Source of the DNA: Acidimicrobiia bacterium
Lineage (GTDB): Bacteria; Actinomycetota; Acidimicrobiia; Spongiisociales; Spongiisociaceae
Reading direction: 5' to 3'
Length of the DNA stretch: 53,527 nt
NCBI GenBank assembly: GCA_011523635.1
Contig: WTGI01000060.1
Span: 1 to 53,527 of the forward strand
Shown here: positions 1-8,056 of the stretch, piece by piece
How positions within the stretch are numbered: the stretch's first letter is position 1
Layout: each line of letters begins with the position of its first letter
Made by a program: the position numbers and the translations under genes
Notes under the pieces: model-generated
What the model saw: only the letters and a program-made list of their open reading frames with translations
Database searches by the model: none
Told to the model about the DNA's origin: nothing

Positions 1-51
1 CAAACCAGCCCCGATACTCACACATCAGAGCCACCCAACAAGGTAAAGGGG
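1..51 (+). repeat. Terminal inverted repeat, left arm
   Basis: These 51 bases are the exact reverse complement of 53474-53524 at the other end of the window. The match is perfect and stops where the G-run here (positions 48-53) continues into a different sequence. No gene overlaps it. Most likely it is a dispersed repeat at which the contig assembly stopped on both sides; a true terminal inverted repeat of a replicon is less likely because the interior is core chromosome. Confidence 0.95.
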
Positions 52-427
52 GGTGCCTCGTTGCTTACATCACCACGACGTCTGCATCCACACACAGTGT
101 GTGTAGTACGTGTGGAGAATACACGCCGCCATCGCATAGCATGAACATCTTATACACACAATGAACCCGGCTAAGGCCATATACGGCGCACATAGCCACG
201 ATCAGGAGCCAGATAACGAACACTGGTCAATATATAATGTAAGAATCTACACTGACCTGTCGGTTCCAAGGGGGTTCAGGAAGTGGCCGACGGCCGGTGG
301 CCATCCACAGTTCGAGTCATCGTGCCCAACCCGGCCAGGCAGTGTCCGATTCCCGGGTCACGTCCGGAGAAGGCGCTCTCGATCAGCAAGGAATCACGGA
401 TCCGCGCCGAGAACCTAGAGGCCGGCC
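52..427. other. Non-coding left flank
   Basis: I see no credible gene here. The sequence is poorer in GC than the rest and contains short alternating CA/TG runs (near 92-104). Open frames crossing it lack a ribosome site and any recognisable protein pattern until the dehydrogenase fragment begins near 428. Confidence 0.5.
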
Positions 428-659
428 CTTCCTGGACGCACCGCCTATAGAGATCGGGGTGACCGAAGAACCGAGCTCGTTCGGCCCCTATGGCGCCAAG
501 GGAGTGGGGGAGCCCCCCACCGTCTCGTCAACGGCCGCCGTGGTCGCCGCCATCCGCGAAGCCACCGGCCTGGAACTCAGCCGCACCCCCGTCCGTCCCG
601 AACACGTCGCCCATCCGTTCTCGCTGACGAAGGCCGCCGGCGAATTAGTTGAACGCTGA
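428..659 (+). pseudogene. 3' fragment of a xanthine/CO dehydrogenase large subunit gene (copy 1)
   Basis: The translated frame shows the C-terminal signature of the molybdopterin-binding subunit of xanthine dehydrogenase-type enzymes: FLDAPPIEI, then YGAKGVGEPPTVSS, then AAIREATGLEL and TPVRPEHVA. Only about 65 residues of a normally 750-residue protein remain, so it cannot be functional. The same region occurs again, with more residues, at 6591-6912 on the same strand, and the two copies are closely similar at DNA level. The tail after EHVA differs from copy 2. The fragment ends just before the palindromic site and the AlbA-domain gene. Confidence 0.8.
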
Positions 660-698
660 CGCGAGATGGCCGCCCGTCGCGGCACTGCCAAGGTATGC

Positions 699-752
699 CA
701 TAGTTATGACATACTTGTCTGATAACCTAACGCGCATAACAAGTATGACATA
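699..752 (+). promoter_or_regulatory. Composite palindromic site A, upstream of the AlbA-domain gene
   Basis: Two arms face each other across exactly 20 bases: CATAGTTATGACATACTTGT (699-718) and ACAAGTATGACATA (739-752). Read outward they are the same half-site, ACAAGTATGWCATA. The whole arrangement, including the 20-base spacing but not the spacer sequence, recurs inverted at 2588-2642 on the far side of the gene. It covers the likely start region of the gene (ATG at 706 or 745), so an autoregulatory operator is plausible; ends of a mobile unit are the alternative. Confidence 0.75.
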
Positions 753-2457
753 TCCACTCTTCCACCCCCGAAGCAACGAGCCGCGGCCTTCTGACCTTAC
801 GGCCCAGGAGTTCGCCGAAAGATTCCATAGCGAGAGCATTCACGTTGAGTTCAAAGAGGGGTTCTCGCAAAAACGCATCACGGCGGCTGTTGTGGCTTTC
901 TCAAACACTGACGGTGGTGTGATCCTCATCGGGGTCGATGACAAGGCTCGTATAAAGGGAGCCGCCCCCAATGGTAAGAGACACAAGGACCTCCATGAAT
1001 GGATAGGCAATCTTAATGATCCAGGACGTTATGAAATATGTGACTTGAGGGTCCAAGGTAAGCCGTTAGTTGTGATTGCCGTCTCTCGCCGTATCGAAGG
1101 ATTTGCCCAGACGAGCGACGGTCGCCTGCTTGTAAGGCGGGGCGCATCGAATCGGGCCATGGTGGGATCTGAGCTTTCTCGCTTTCTCGCTGATCGTTCG
1201 CTCCACCGCTTCGAGACCACTCCCACTGATACCAACCTTGATGACGCCGACCCGGATCTGCTGGCTGATCTCGCACGGGCATGGTCATGGGGAGACGAGG
1301 GAATAGAAGATCGTCTGGAGGAGCGCGGTTTTGCCGAGCGCCAGGGCGAGGCGTGCAAGTTGACGGTGGCAGGAGTTCTTTACCTTCTCCCGGATCCGCA
1401 CCGGGTCCTGGGCAAGACGTTCGTCGAGGTGTTCAGGTACCGCGGCGAGGGCCACATTGAAGACCGTCGGGTGGAAATCACCGGCACCCTGCCCGTCCAG
1501 GTAGGGGCAGCGACTGCGGTGGTCCTTGATGAGATCGGTTATGAACTTGTCGTGGTGGGCGTAACGAGATACGAGTTGCCCCGCATGCCCGAGGTCGTCC
1601 TGCGAGAGGCGATCGCCAACGCGGTCGCCCACCGGTCCTACGAGGCTGGGGGTGTGTCCATCCGGGTCGAGATCCGTCCCGATCGGATCGTGGTGACGTC
1701 TCCCGGGGGACTACCGGAACCGGTGACGGTCGACAACATCCGTGAGCAGAGCTCGGCCCGCAACCTTGAAGTCATAAGAACGCTCCGGAGGTTTGGCCTT
1801 GCCGAAGACGCTGGTCGCGGAGTTGATGTCATGCAGGACGAGATGGCATCCAACCTATTGGAGCCGCCGAGGTTCCGAGACGACGGATCATCGGTGAGGG
1901 TCGTATTGCCGCTGGCCGGAGTCGTGGCGCCCGAGGAAAGGGTCTGGATAACCGAACTCGAACAGAGCGGGGCATTGGCGCCCCGTGATCGGCTCCTTTT
2001 GGTATTTGCTGCCCGCGGTGAGGTGTTGACGAACGCGCGGGCAAGAGAAATACTCGGAGTCGACAGCCGTACGGCTAGGCAGGCTCTCCAGCGGCTCAGA
2101 GATCAGGGTTTGCTCATACAGCACGGTGAGAGGGGGGGCGCCGGGTACCTGATCGGCACCGATCTGACACCTTCTTCGGGAGTGCACAGGCGGTCGGTGC
2201 CCGATGCTGGTCACTCGCGCCAGGTCAATGACTATTACCAGGTTCCGTTCGCGTTCGCTCTTTCGAATGAGGAGGTCGAGTCGCTCGTGATCGACCTAGC
2301 ACGGGAGGGGCCCGTTACCAACGCTCTGGTACGGCGCCGCACGGGGTTGGACCGGACCAGTGCTCTGTCGGTACTTGCTGGCTTAGTGGACTCCGGCCGT
2401 CTTGAGCGGCGAGGCGAGCGGCGAGGCACACACTATGTACTAGTCGGGTCGCAATAG
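745..2457 (+). CDS. AlbA_2 (Schlafen-like) domain ATP-binding regulator
   Basis: The protein of about 570 residues has three parts. An N-terminal AlbA_2/Schlafen-like nucleic-acid-binding domain (about 20-140) contains HVEFKEGFSQ and the typical SNTDGGVILIGVDD. A middle part carries a GHKL/HATPase_c_4-type region with REAIANAVAHRSY and the later GLAEDAGRGVDVM, the layout of the so-called RecG-like transcriptional regulators. The C-terminal part looks like two winged-helix modules (about 400-440 and 510-565). Family members are linked to regulation and sometimes to phage defence. The frame is open from 649; ATGs at 706 and 745 lie inside composite site A and none has a good ribosome site, so the start is uncertain. 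I prefer 745 because it leaves the usual short lead before the AlbA domain. No partner gene is adjacent. Confidence 0.8.
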   Translation: MTYPLFHPRSNEPRPSDLTAQEFAERFHSESIHVEFKEGFSQKRITAAVVAFSNTDGGVILIGVDDKARIKGAAPNGKRHKDLHEWIGNLNDPGRYEICDLRVQGKPLVVIAVSRRIEGFAQTSDGRLLVRRGASNRAMVGSELSRFLADRSLHRFETTPTDTNLDDADPDLLADLARAWSWGDEGIEDRLEERGFAERQGEACKLTVAGVLYLLPDPHRVLGKTFVEVFRYRGEGHIEDRRVEITGTLPVQVGAATAVVLDEIGYELVVVGVTRYELPRMPEVVLREAIANAVAHRSYEAGGVSIRVEIRPDRIVVTSPGGLPEPVTVDNIREQSSARNLEVIRTLRRFGLAEDAGRGVDVMQDEMASNLLEPPRFRDDGSSVRVVLPLAGVVAPEERVWITELEQSGALAPRDRLLLVFAARGEVLTNARAREILGVDSRTARQALQRLRDQGLLIQHGERGGAGYLIGTDLTPSSGVHRRSVPDAGHSRQVNDYYQVPFAFALSNEEVESLVIDLAREGPVTNALVRRRTGLDRTSALSVLAGLVDSGRLERRGERRGTHYVLVGSQ

Positions 2458-2587
2458 GTGTAGGGCATGCAGCGAGCACCCAGCCCGACGGAAGGCGACA
2501 GCCCACTAAGCGCCATACGGACACCTCGCTGACGGGCTGGCCTTCCCTCACTAAAGAGGCTGCCTGTCTGGCGTACTGACGGTGGGG

Positions 2588-2642
2588 TTTTGTCATACTT
2601 GTTACTGAGGAATCAAACCCGAACAAGTTTGCCATAACTATG
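2588..2642 (-). promoter_or_regulatory. Composite palindromic site B, downstream of the AlbA-domain gene
   Basis: This is the inverted counterpart of site A (699-752). The arms are TTTTGTCATACTTGT (2588-2602) and ACAAGTTTGCCATAACTATG (2623-2642), again separated by exactly 20 bases whose sequence is unrelated to the spacer of site A. The outer arm of B matches the outer arm of A (CATAGTTATGGCAAACTTGT on the minus strand, two differences). It lies 130 bases past the stop codon with no gene beginning right after it, which is unusual for a simple promoter operator. Confidence 0.75.
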
Positions 2643-3592
2643 TTCTGGTTGTTCTGACCAGGCAGTTCTTGCCCGGACCAGGAGCGGATTGGGCCTTGGG
2701 CGCGTTTCAGGGCAGAGGCGTTGCTGCAGATGCCAGACATCTTCTTTCGTGGATCATCATGCCTGCCACGACCGTCACACGGCTACTCGGGTGGGTGCCC
2801 GACTCGTCAACGAAACCGAGGCACACCTTCGAGCCACACTCCTTCCAGACGCGTTCGTGCCCCGCCGAAGCGAGGCACGCTCTGCATGGTCCAGCAGGGG
2901 AACCGCTTATGGCTCGCGGACCGGGACCAAAGCTCAGTCCATCCCCGCCGGTTGTGCCTTCAACCCTAATACCAGTTGTGGCTTCCGGCAGGGGAGTACA
3001 CGCTCATCGGTCAGGGTGTTCGGATCGGCTGGAAGTCATCGGTCGGGTTGGATTAGCTCAGGCTTCCACTTATGACTCAATCATGCATGCGAGGATCTGA
3101 CTGTTTTGATTATGTCATATCCAATGTTTCGAGTGGTCTCGTGGAGCCCGGACCGCATAGATAGCGGCTTGTGGGCAGTGTGCGACCATCGGCTCCTGTG
3201 GTCGCTGTTCGCTGGTGAGATCGGCGGGTGAGTGTCCGGGTCTCGCATCGGGGCCTCGCCCGCTGGGTTGACGAGGCGACCTGCCTCGTCCCGCATCCTC
3301 AGGTCCCGGTAAGCGACAGTTCTCCAGCCCACACCCAGGGCCCATGCGCTCAGGCGAGGCCAGAACGGTTACTGTCCATTCTCACCCGGTGGGAAGATGT
3401 GGAGTCTTTGCCCAATCAATTGTGGAGTCCTCTGGGCGGGTTGCAGGAGGCCCAGGTCTGAGGTGGTGTAGAACTCCCCACCCCACCACCACGGTCTCTT
3501 CGGGTTTTGGGGTGTTGAGCTCGCGGGTTAGGGGGCCTGGCCGGCGCCGTATCGGCCTGTCACCTAGTCTCTCACCTAGCCCAGCTAGTCGT
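2643..3592. other. 950 bases without a recognisable gene
   Basis: Several open frames cross this stretch on both strands but none shows a ribosome site, a family pattern or a sensible start. It contains a 40-bp repeat (3018-3057) also found beside the IS481 remnant. I read it as decayed mobile-element or rearrangement debris. Confidence 0.5.
3018..3057 (+). repeat. 40-bp direct repeat, copy 1
   Basis: Begins GTTCGGATCGGCTGG and ends GTTGGATTAGC. It matches 5952-5991 at 39 of 40 positions in the same orientation, while the flanks differ on both sides. Copy 2 sits at the upstream edge of a broken IS481-family transposase, so this may be the surviving end of another copy of the same element. 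Confidence 0.85.
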
Positions 3593-4144
3593 CTAGCGCG
3601 CCCATCTCATCGTGCGGTAGTCGGCGCATAGATCTTCGACACGGGCGTAGGCCCAGTCACGGCTGCTCTTCGTCTCCTGGTAGCCCAAGTAGTCGTCGAG
3701 CATCTCTCTGAGCCCCGCTGGGCTGGTCAGCCCGGTTTCGCGCATGAGCAGCAATATGTCATTGGTGTCCGTTTCGCGTCCAGCGAGGAGCTTGAGCGCG
3801 AGCAGTGCGCGCAGGCTGAAACATGTGACAACGAGCCGCCGCCCGGCGAAGAGAGGCGCTGGGTCCGTGTCGAACCCTTCCGTGTCGATACCGAAGTGGG
3901 CGATGTCGTTGTTCAGCCAGTCGGCAGGAAGCCCTTCGTTCTTGGCGACAGCGGCCGCGGCCCGGTGTAGCTCGTCTGGGTACGAACGGTCGAACACGTC
4001 CACGTCCTCCGTGAGCCGGTGGGGATTGACTCTCATCATCCCGACACCGCCCCCAACTCGGATGTGTATGGGCGGTCCGTCTTGGAGCTGATCGTCGACA
4101 GCCTGGAGCAGTGCCAAGACTCGATCCATGTGGAAGAGGGTCAT
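3593..4144 (-). CDS. AbiEii-like nucleotidyltransferase (DUF6036-type), putative toxin
   Basis: The 183-residue protein has the minimal nucleotidyltransferase layout: a glycine-rich stretch IRVGGGVGMMRV near residue 30, then the acidic pair in TEDVDVF (about 45-51), and a helical C-terminus with ALLALKLLAGRETDTNDI. The last motif is characteristic of AbiEii/DUF6036 proteins, whose well-studied relatives act as toxins by transferring nucleotides to tRNA. The start ATG overlaps the stop of the upstream gene by four bases (ATGA), so the two are translationally coupled. The substrate is not visible from sequence. Housekeeping function cannot be excluded, but gene pairing with a winged-helix protein argues for a type IV-like toxin-antitoxin or phage-exclusion pair. 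Confidence 0.75.
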   Translation of the reverse strand: MTLFHMDRVLALLQAVDDQLQDGPPIHIRVGGGVGMMRVNPHRLTEDVDVFDRSYPDELHRAAAAVAKNEGLPADWLNNDIAHFGIDTEGFDTDPAPLFAGRRLVVTCFSLRALLALKLLAGRETDTNDILLLMRETGLTSPAGLREMLDDYLGYQETKSSRDWAYARVEDLCADYRTMRWAR

Positions 4145-5220
4145 GCGACTTGGCCGGTCCAGATGCCATGCACCCGGTAGTCCATTATGTGATGCTGCGC
4201 GAACCAGACGCGATGGTATTCGCAGGCAGGCGACGCGTTGAGCCGGTCCCGCTGGTTAAGCGGCCGGCCTCCGTATATCAGGATGTCTTCGTGCCATCGG
4301 TGCCGCCACACCCAGGGTGGTATCGCGACAGCGTCGCGGTCGCATAACGCGTGGACGGTGGCAGCGATCCGGACAAGGTCCAACCGATTCGGACCGGTCG
4401 GTTCCCGTTCGCACATCGCGGCCCGGTTGTCGGGCCAGTGCGCCCAGTCTTTGATGAACTGCGAAACGGGCACAACCCGGCCCCGGCCGTCTTCGCCTGT
4501 CTGGATCAGGGCAGGCAGATGCGCCGCTTCCAACACCGCGGGGCGGCCCGGCCAGACCGGAAGGGGTTCCCTACGGGCAGGGGGGGTGAGGTGCCCTTCG
4601 ACCACGTCGCAGACTTCCGCTATCCGGGACCGCAGCTGCGCCGCGTTGTCGCAACGCTCTGACCGGGCGGCCCACATGAGAACATCCGGGCGTACCGTCC
4701 GATGATGCTCGACGGTGGCAGCCGTTATCCGCAACGCTTCTTCCCATCCGACTTCTGCGCACGTGTCGAAGAACCGAACCGCTTCCAGGTAGGCCACCTC
4801 GACGGGGTTCAATTCCTGCCGCCGTTGGTTGGACCGCCTACGGATGACGAAGCCGGGCATTGGACGTGTTGTGGGGGGCGAACCCACCGCGGCTACACCG
4901 ACCAGTTCTTCGCCGCCGTGTGTCAGCCATCCGACGGCCCGACCGGCCGCGTGGCCGGCGACACCGAACCCCGGCCCTGCGACCTTCCGCATCACTTCGT
5001 CGAACGGGGGCAGCTGCGGGCAGCCGTAGATGTCACGGGTCGGTTTCCAGTACAGGTCAGGGCCGAGCCGGTCGCACAGAGCAGCCTTGGGGCCTTTCGC
5101 TGTCTCGCGGCTCAAGAACGCGTGGACCGCGGACCGTGACCGGCCTGGCACTTCTCCCGACCGGAACACCGACCCGACCGGAAGGGCTTCAATCCACCGA
5201 CGCTGCGCGCACGAACCCAT
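4141..5220 (-). CDS. AbiEi/DUF6088-like winged-helix protein with long C-terminal domain
   Basis: The 359-residue protein starts with a winged-helix module (about 1-65) containing GSVFRSGEVPGRSRSAVHAF and DLYWKPT, the pattern of AbiEi/DUF6088 antitoxins. Residues 80-180 include the AbiEi-like core (AGHAAGRAVGWLTHG, ELNPVEVAYLEAVRFFD). The last 130 residues (WIDxIL-like WHEDILIYGGRP and AQHHIMDYRVHG) are not something I recognise and make it longer than simple AbiEi proteins. It is the first gene of a two-gene unit with the nucleotidyltransferase downstream, order antitoxin then toxin as in AbiE. The start ATG at 5220 has a TACTAT -10-like box about 15 bases upstream and no clear ribosome site. 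Confidence 0.65.
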   Translation of the reverse strand: MGSCAQRRWIEALPVGSVFRSGEVPGRSRSAVHAFLSRETAKGPKAALCDRLGPDLYWKPTRDIYGCPQLPPFDEVMRKVAGPGFGVAGHAAGRAVGWLTHGGEELVGVAAVGSPPTTRPMPGFVIRRRSNQRRQELNPVEVAYLEAVRFFDTCAEVGWEEALRITAATVEHHRTVRPDVLMWAARSERCDNAAQLRSRIAEVCDVVEGHLTPPARREPLPVWPGRPAVLEAAHLPALIQTGEDGRGRVVPVSQFIKDWAHWPDNRAAMCEREPTGPNRLDLVRIAATVHALCDRDAVAIPPWVWRHRWHEDILIYGGRPLNQRDRLNASPACEYHRVWFAQHHIMDYRVHGIWTGQVA

Positions 5221-5294
5221 GGTGTAAGTAGCATAGTAGGTAGAGAGGCTTACATTGGTTATTGGCCGTGTCGACCCCTTTCCACCGAGGAGAC

Positions 5295-5950
5295 AACGTC
5301 CGGGTTCGGCTTGCCGTTGGTCTGGGGCCGGTTCGGTCGGGTGAGTTTGTGGGCGGCGCCCGACTGGGCGAGCGCGTCCGCGAATGCCTTGCCTCTGCGG
5401 TAGCCCCAGGCGTTGTCGGTCATTACCCGGTCGATGCGATACCCGAGGGTGGCGAACGTTTGGGCGGCTCGGAGGATGAAGCCGGCGCAGGTTTCGCTTC
5501 TCCGGTTGTCGTGGATCTCTGAATAGGCGAAGCGGCTGTGGTCATCCACCATGGAATGGACGCATTCGTAACCGACCGCTGGGTGCGACCGGCCCGGCAC
5601 CGTCCGTGTGCTCGCCATCCGCCCCCATCAGGGACTTTGGCCACCTTCTTGATGTCGACATGGACCAGTTCTCCTGGACAATCCCGCGCGTAGCGGATGG
5701 GAACACCCGTGGGTTGGTCCAGATCACACAAACGCGCCAGGCCACGACGGCGCAACACCGCATAGATCGTGGAACGGGGCACACCGAGCCGGCCGGCCAT
5801 CAGATGCGGCCCCTCCCGATGCTCTATGCGGTCGGCCACCACCCGGTCCTCCACCTGGGTGGGTATGCGTCCCCGGGCTGCGATGAGGCCTCGAGTAGCG
5901 GTCCCTAAGCCCCGCTTCGCCTTCTGTCTCGAAGCGGCGGAGCCATCAGG
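5295..5950 (-). pseudogene. IS481-family transposase remnant
   Basis: Read on the minus strand the sequence begins with a helix-turn-helix part (EDRVVADRIEHREGPHLMAG, RLGVPRSTIYAVLRRRGL), then LVHVDIKKVAKVPDGGG, and after a frame change near 5580-5620 the DDE core appears: HSMVDDHSRFAYSE, then RVMTDNAWGYRRG and RPNRPQTNGK. The region that should carry the last catalytic glutamate (normally NGKVERFN) is replaced by unrelated sequence near 5295. The first 60-80 residues are also missing. The element is therefore truncated at both ends and frameshifted. It abuts the promoter of the AbiEi-like gene. Confidence 0.85.
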
Positions 5951-5951
5951 G

Positions 5952-5991
5952 GTTCGGATGGGCTGGAAGTCATCGGTCGGGTTGGATTAGC
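5952..5991 (+). repeat. 40-bp direct repeat, copy 2
   Basis: Matches 3018-3057 with a single difference (G at 5960, C at 3026). It lies immediately upstream of the IS481 remnant, which is read on the other strand, so it may mark the original end of that element. Confidence 0.85.
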
Positions 5992-6012
5992 GTTCTGACC
6001 TGGAACGATACG

Positions 6013-6056
6013 AATTACTCAACGTACTGAGTATTTTTACTCAGGGTATTGAGTAA
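6013..6056. promoter_or_regulatory. Tandem TACTCA/TGAGTA palindromes, orphan operator
   Basis: Two palindromes lie side by side: TTACTCAACGTACTGAGTA (6015-6033) and TTACTCAGGGTATTGAGTAA (6037-6056), giving four ACTCA half-sites in 44 AT-rich bases. Such arrays usually sit in the promoter of an autoregulated gene. Here the nearest reading frames are a broken aminotransferase end on one side and the IS remnant on the other, so the regulated gene appears to have been lost. Confidence 0.6.
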
Positions 6057-6077
6057 ATCGACATCCCGGGTGATCTG

Positions 6078-6590
6078 TTAGGCGGTTCCCAGGAGGTCCT
6101 GGAGCCTGGTGAGGCCGGTCACGAGGTCCTCGTCGCCAAGGGCGTAGGAGAAGCGGGCGTAGCCGGGTGCCCCGAAAGCCTCGCCGGGCACGAATGCCAC
6201 CCCGGCCTGGTCTATGCAGACGTCGGCCAGTTCCAGCGAGGTGGCGGGACGGGCGTCGCCGACGCGGCGGCCCAGCGCGCCGCGCACCGACGCGAAGCAG
6301 TAGAAGGCCCCCTGCGGCTCGATGCAGTCGATGCCCCGGGTCTCGTTGAGCATCCGGTGCATGATCTTGCGGCGCCGGTCGAACGCCTCGCGCATCATGT
6401 GGACATCGTCGAGGGGACCGGACACGGCGGCGACGGCGCCGGCTTGCGCGATGTTGCCCACGTTTGATGTCAGGTGGCCCTGCAGCTTGGTCGCCCCTCT
6501 GATCACGTGGTCGGGCGCGATCATCCAGCCCACCCTCCATCCGGTCATGGCGTAGGTCTTGGCCACTCCGTTGACGATCACGCACCGTTC
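6078..6590 (-). pseudogene. Truncated second copy of the aminotransferase (C-terminal part)
   Basis: The frame encodes the last 170 residues of a class I/II PLP aminotransferase, from [20 protein letters not shown] (including the PLP-binding lysine of AKTYAM) to the normal C-terminus. It is nearly identical in DNA to 9276-9788, at a constant offset of 3198 bases, except that the last 60 bases of coding sequence have drifted. Homology stops abruptly at 6590, where a dehydrogenase fragment in the opposite orientation begins, so the N-terminal half is gone. Confidence 0.9.
6131..6589 (+). repeat. Long direct repeat, copy 1 (aminotransferase 3' half)
   Basis: About 460 bases repeated at 9329-9787 in the same orientation. 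Between roughly 6179 and 6550 the two copies look identical by eye; scattered differences appear only toward both edges. The pair brackets the dehydrogenase fragment and the restriction-modification genes. Confidence 0.9.
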
Positions 6591-6912
6591 GGTGGTGGGC
6601 CAGATTGAGGACGGGACCATGCAGGGGATTGGTCTGGCCACCCTCGAGGAGATCGCGGTCGAGGACGGTGTGATCAAGAACCCCACCTTCACCGACTACC
6701 TGCTGCCCACCTTCCTGGACGCTCCGCCCGTCGAGATCGAGGTGATCGAGGAACCCAATTCCTTCGGCCCCTTCGGCGCCAAGGGAGTGGGGGAGCCCCC
6801 CACCGTCTCGTCAACCGCTGCGGTGGTGGCCGCTATCCGCGACGCCACCGGCCTGGAACTCAACCGCACCCCCGTGAGACCCGAACACGTGGCCCTAACC
6901 ATTCGCAGGTAG
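6591..6912 (+). pseudogene. 3' fragment of a xanthine/CO dehydrogenase large subunit gene (copy 2)
   Basis: About 106 residues of the C-terminus of the molybdopterin subunit are readable: [54 protein letters not shown] and TPVRPEHVA, ending at a stop at 6910. The upstream 85 percent of the gene is absent because the sequence switches to the aminotransferase fragment at 6590. A shorter copy is at 428-659. An intact CoxG-type gene (11657-12220) lies nearby, so a full dehydrogenase locus may once have been here. Confidence 0.85.
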
Positions 6913-6951
6913 ACGGGTGCCGAGCCGGTCAGATCGGCCTTCTAGTCCAGA

Positions 6952-7962
6952 TCAACGCAGATAGGAGTAGCCGGGCGTCTGCTCGTAGGGTGTGTCTAGG
7001 TAGACTTTCGCCTCGGGCGCGCCACTGAACCTGCCATGACTCCACCGCACCTCGACATGCCCCTTGACATGGACCTTCTCATCCGGGACTTTGTCTGTGA
7101 GGACTCCGAGCCATTTGACCTTGGGTTGCCCGGCGCTCCTATCAGGTTCAACCTCGAATGAGTCGAACCTGTATCGTTGGCGGAAGTCCCACGGGGTGTC
7201 CACCCGGAATCGCATTGGAACTTTCCTGGGGTTGGCACCCAGGATGAAGTACGGCGCAGGCTGCAGGCGAAGTAGTCGCCATAGCATCTCCTCGAGTGTC
7301 CCCTTGTTGGTACCGAGAGATTTCTGCCATCGCTGGGCCGACGCCGTGGAGACCGCATCGCAGAACTGCCGGTATGGCATCACTAGGTTCTTTGGCCAGC
7401 GACGTGGCAACCGGTTCTTCAGCCCGAGCCGATGCTCCTTCGCCAGATCTGTCACTGCGTCTGGTAGATCCCTGCTTCCCACGAATCGTCGGCATGCTTG
7501 GTAGAGATTCTGGTATTCGTCAGGGGCCGCATCTGAGTACCAATCGACCGCTCTCCCTCGGCGCGTGGTGAGCATCCGGTCGAATAGGTGGGCAGGGGAG
7601 GCGTTGTACAGGATCTTCGATCTGTACTTGCAACTTACCAAGTACACATGGTCGACTCGGAGATCGGCTGGCACTTGTTCGTAGCCGGGAGGCCTATGGC
7701 TCCCCTTCCATTCGACACGTCTTGGTTTGCGATTCCGAAGTCCGTCCACCGATGATGCGAAGGCCTGACCGTTTTCCCAGGCCTCTTCGAACAGTCTCTG
7801 ATGCTCTCCGGCTTTGCGAGCATGTTTAAGGCGATTGAATTCCCGGGTTGTTACATTAAGCATCTCCGCCGGAGGTGCGTTCAGAGCATCGTCTACGCAT
7901 TCGATTCCGAGCATGCCCAGCCCAGTCACGATCTCGGTGAGTTCAGTTTTCAGGGATGGCAT
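6952..7962 (-). CDS. Putative type II restriction endonuclease
   Basis: I do not recognise a named family for this 336-residue soluble protein. The assignment rests on its position 94 bases downstream of, and on the same strand as, a site-specific DNA methyltransferase. A possible PD-(D/E)xK-like core is RVDHVYLVSCKYRSKIL (about residues 101-117): an aspartate, a hydrophobic strand and a lysine, with serine-cysteine where an acidic residue is usual. The C-terminal third is rich in aromatic and basic residues (WDFRQRYRFDSFEVE; KVKWLGVL). Codon use is less GC-biased than in the core genes, in keeping with transfer. The start ATG at 7962 has a weak GAG ribosome site. Confidence 0.55.
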   Translation of the reverse strand: MPSLKTELTEIVTGLGMLGIECVDDALNAPPAEMLNVTTREFNRLKHARKAGEHQRLFEEAWENGQAFASSVDGLRNRKPRRVEWKGSHRPPGYEQVPADLRVDHVYLVSCKYRSKILYNASPAHLFDRMLTTRRGRAVDWYSDAAPDEYQNLYQACRRFVGSRDLPDAVTDLAKEHRLGLKNRLPRRWPKNLVMPYRQFCDAVSTASAQRWQKSLGTNKGTLEEMLWRLLRLQPAPYFILGANPRKVPMRFRVDTPWDFRQRYRFDSFEVEPDRSAGQPKVKWLGVLTDKVPDEKVHVKGHVEVRWSHGRFSGAPEAKVYLDTPYEQTPGYSYLR

Positions 7963-8056
7963 GGCTATCTCGGGCTGTGATGCGAATCCCCAGGTTGGTC
8001 CACGTGGGAGTCACGCGTTGACTACGAACGGATGCGCGTTTTCGGTCTCTCGGTCC

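Noticed and set aside
2669-3100. Overlapping plus-strand frames of 128-143 codons in the gap after the AlbA gene
   Set aside because: Neither frame has a start signal or protein pattern, and both cross the 40-bp repeat.
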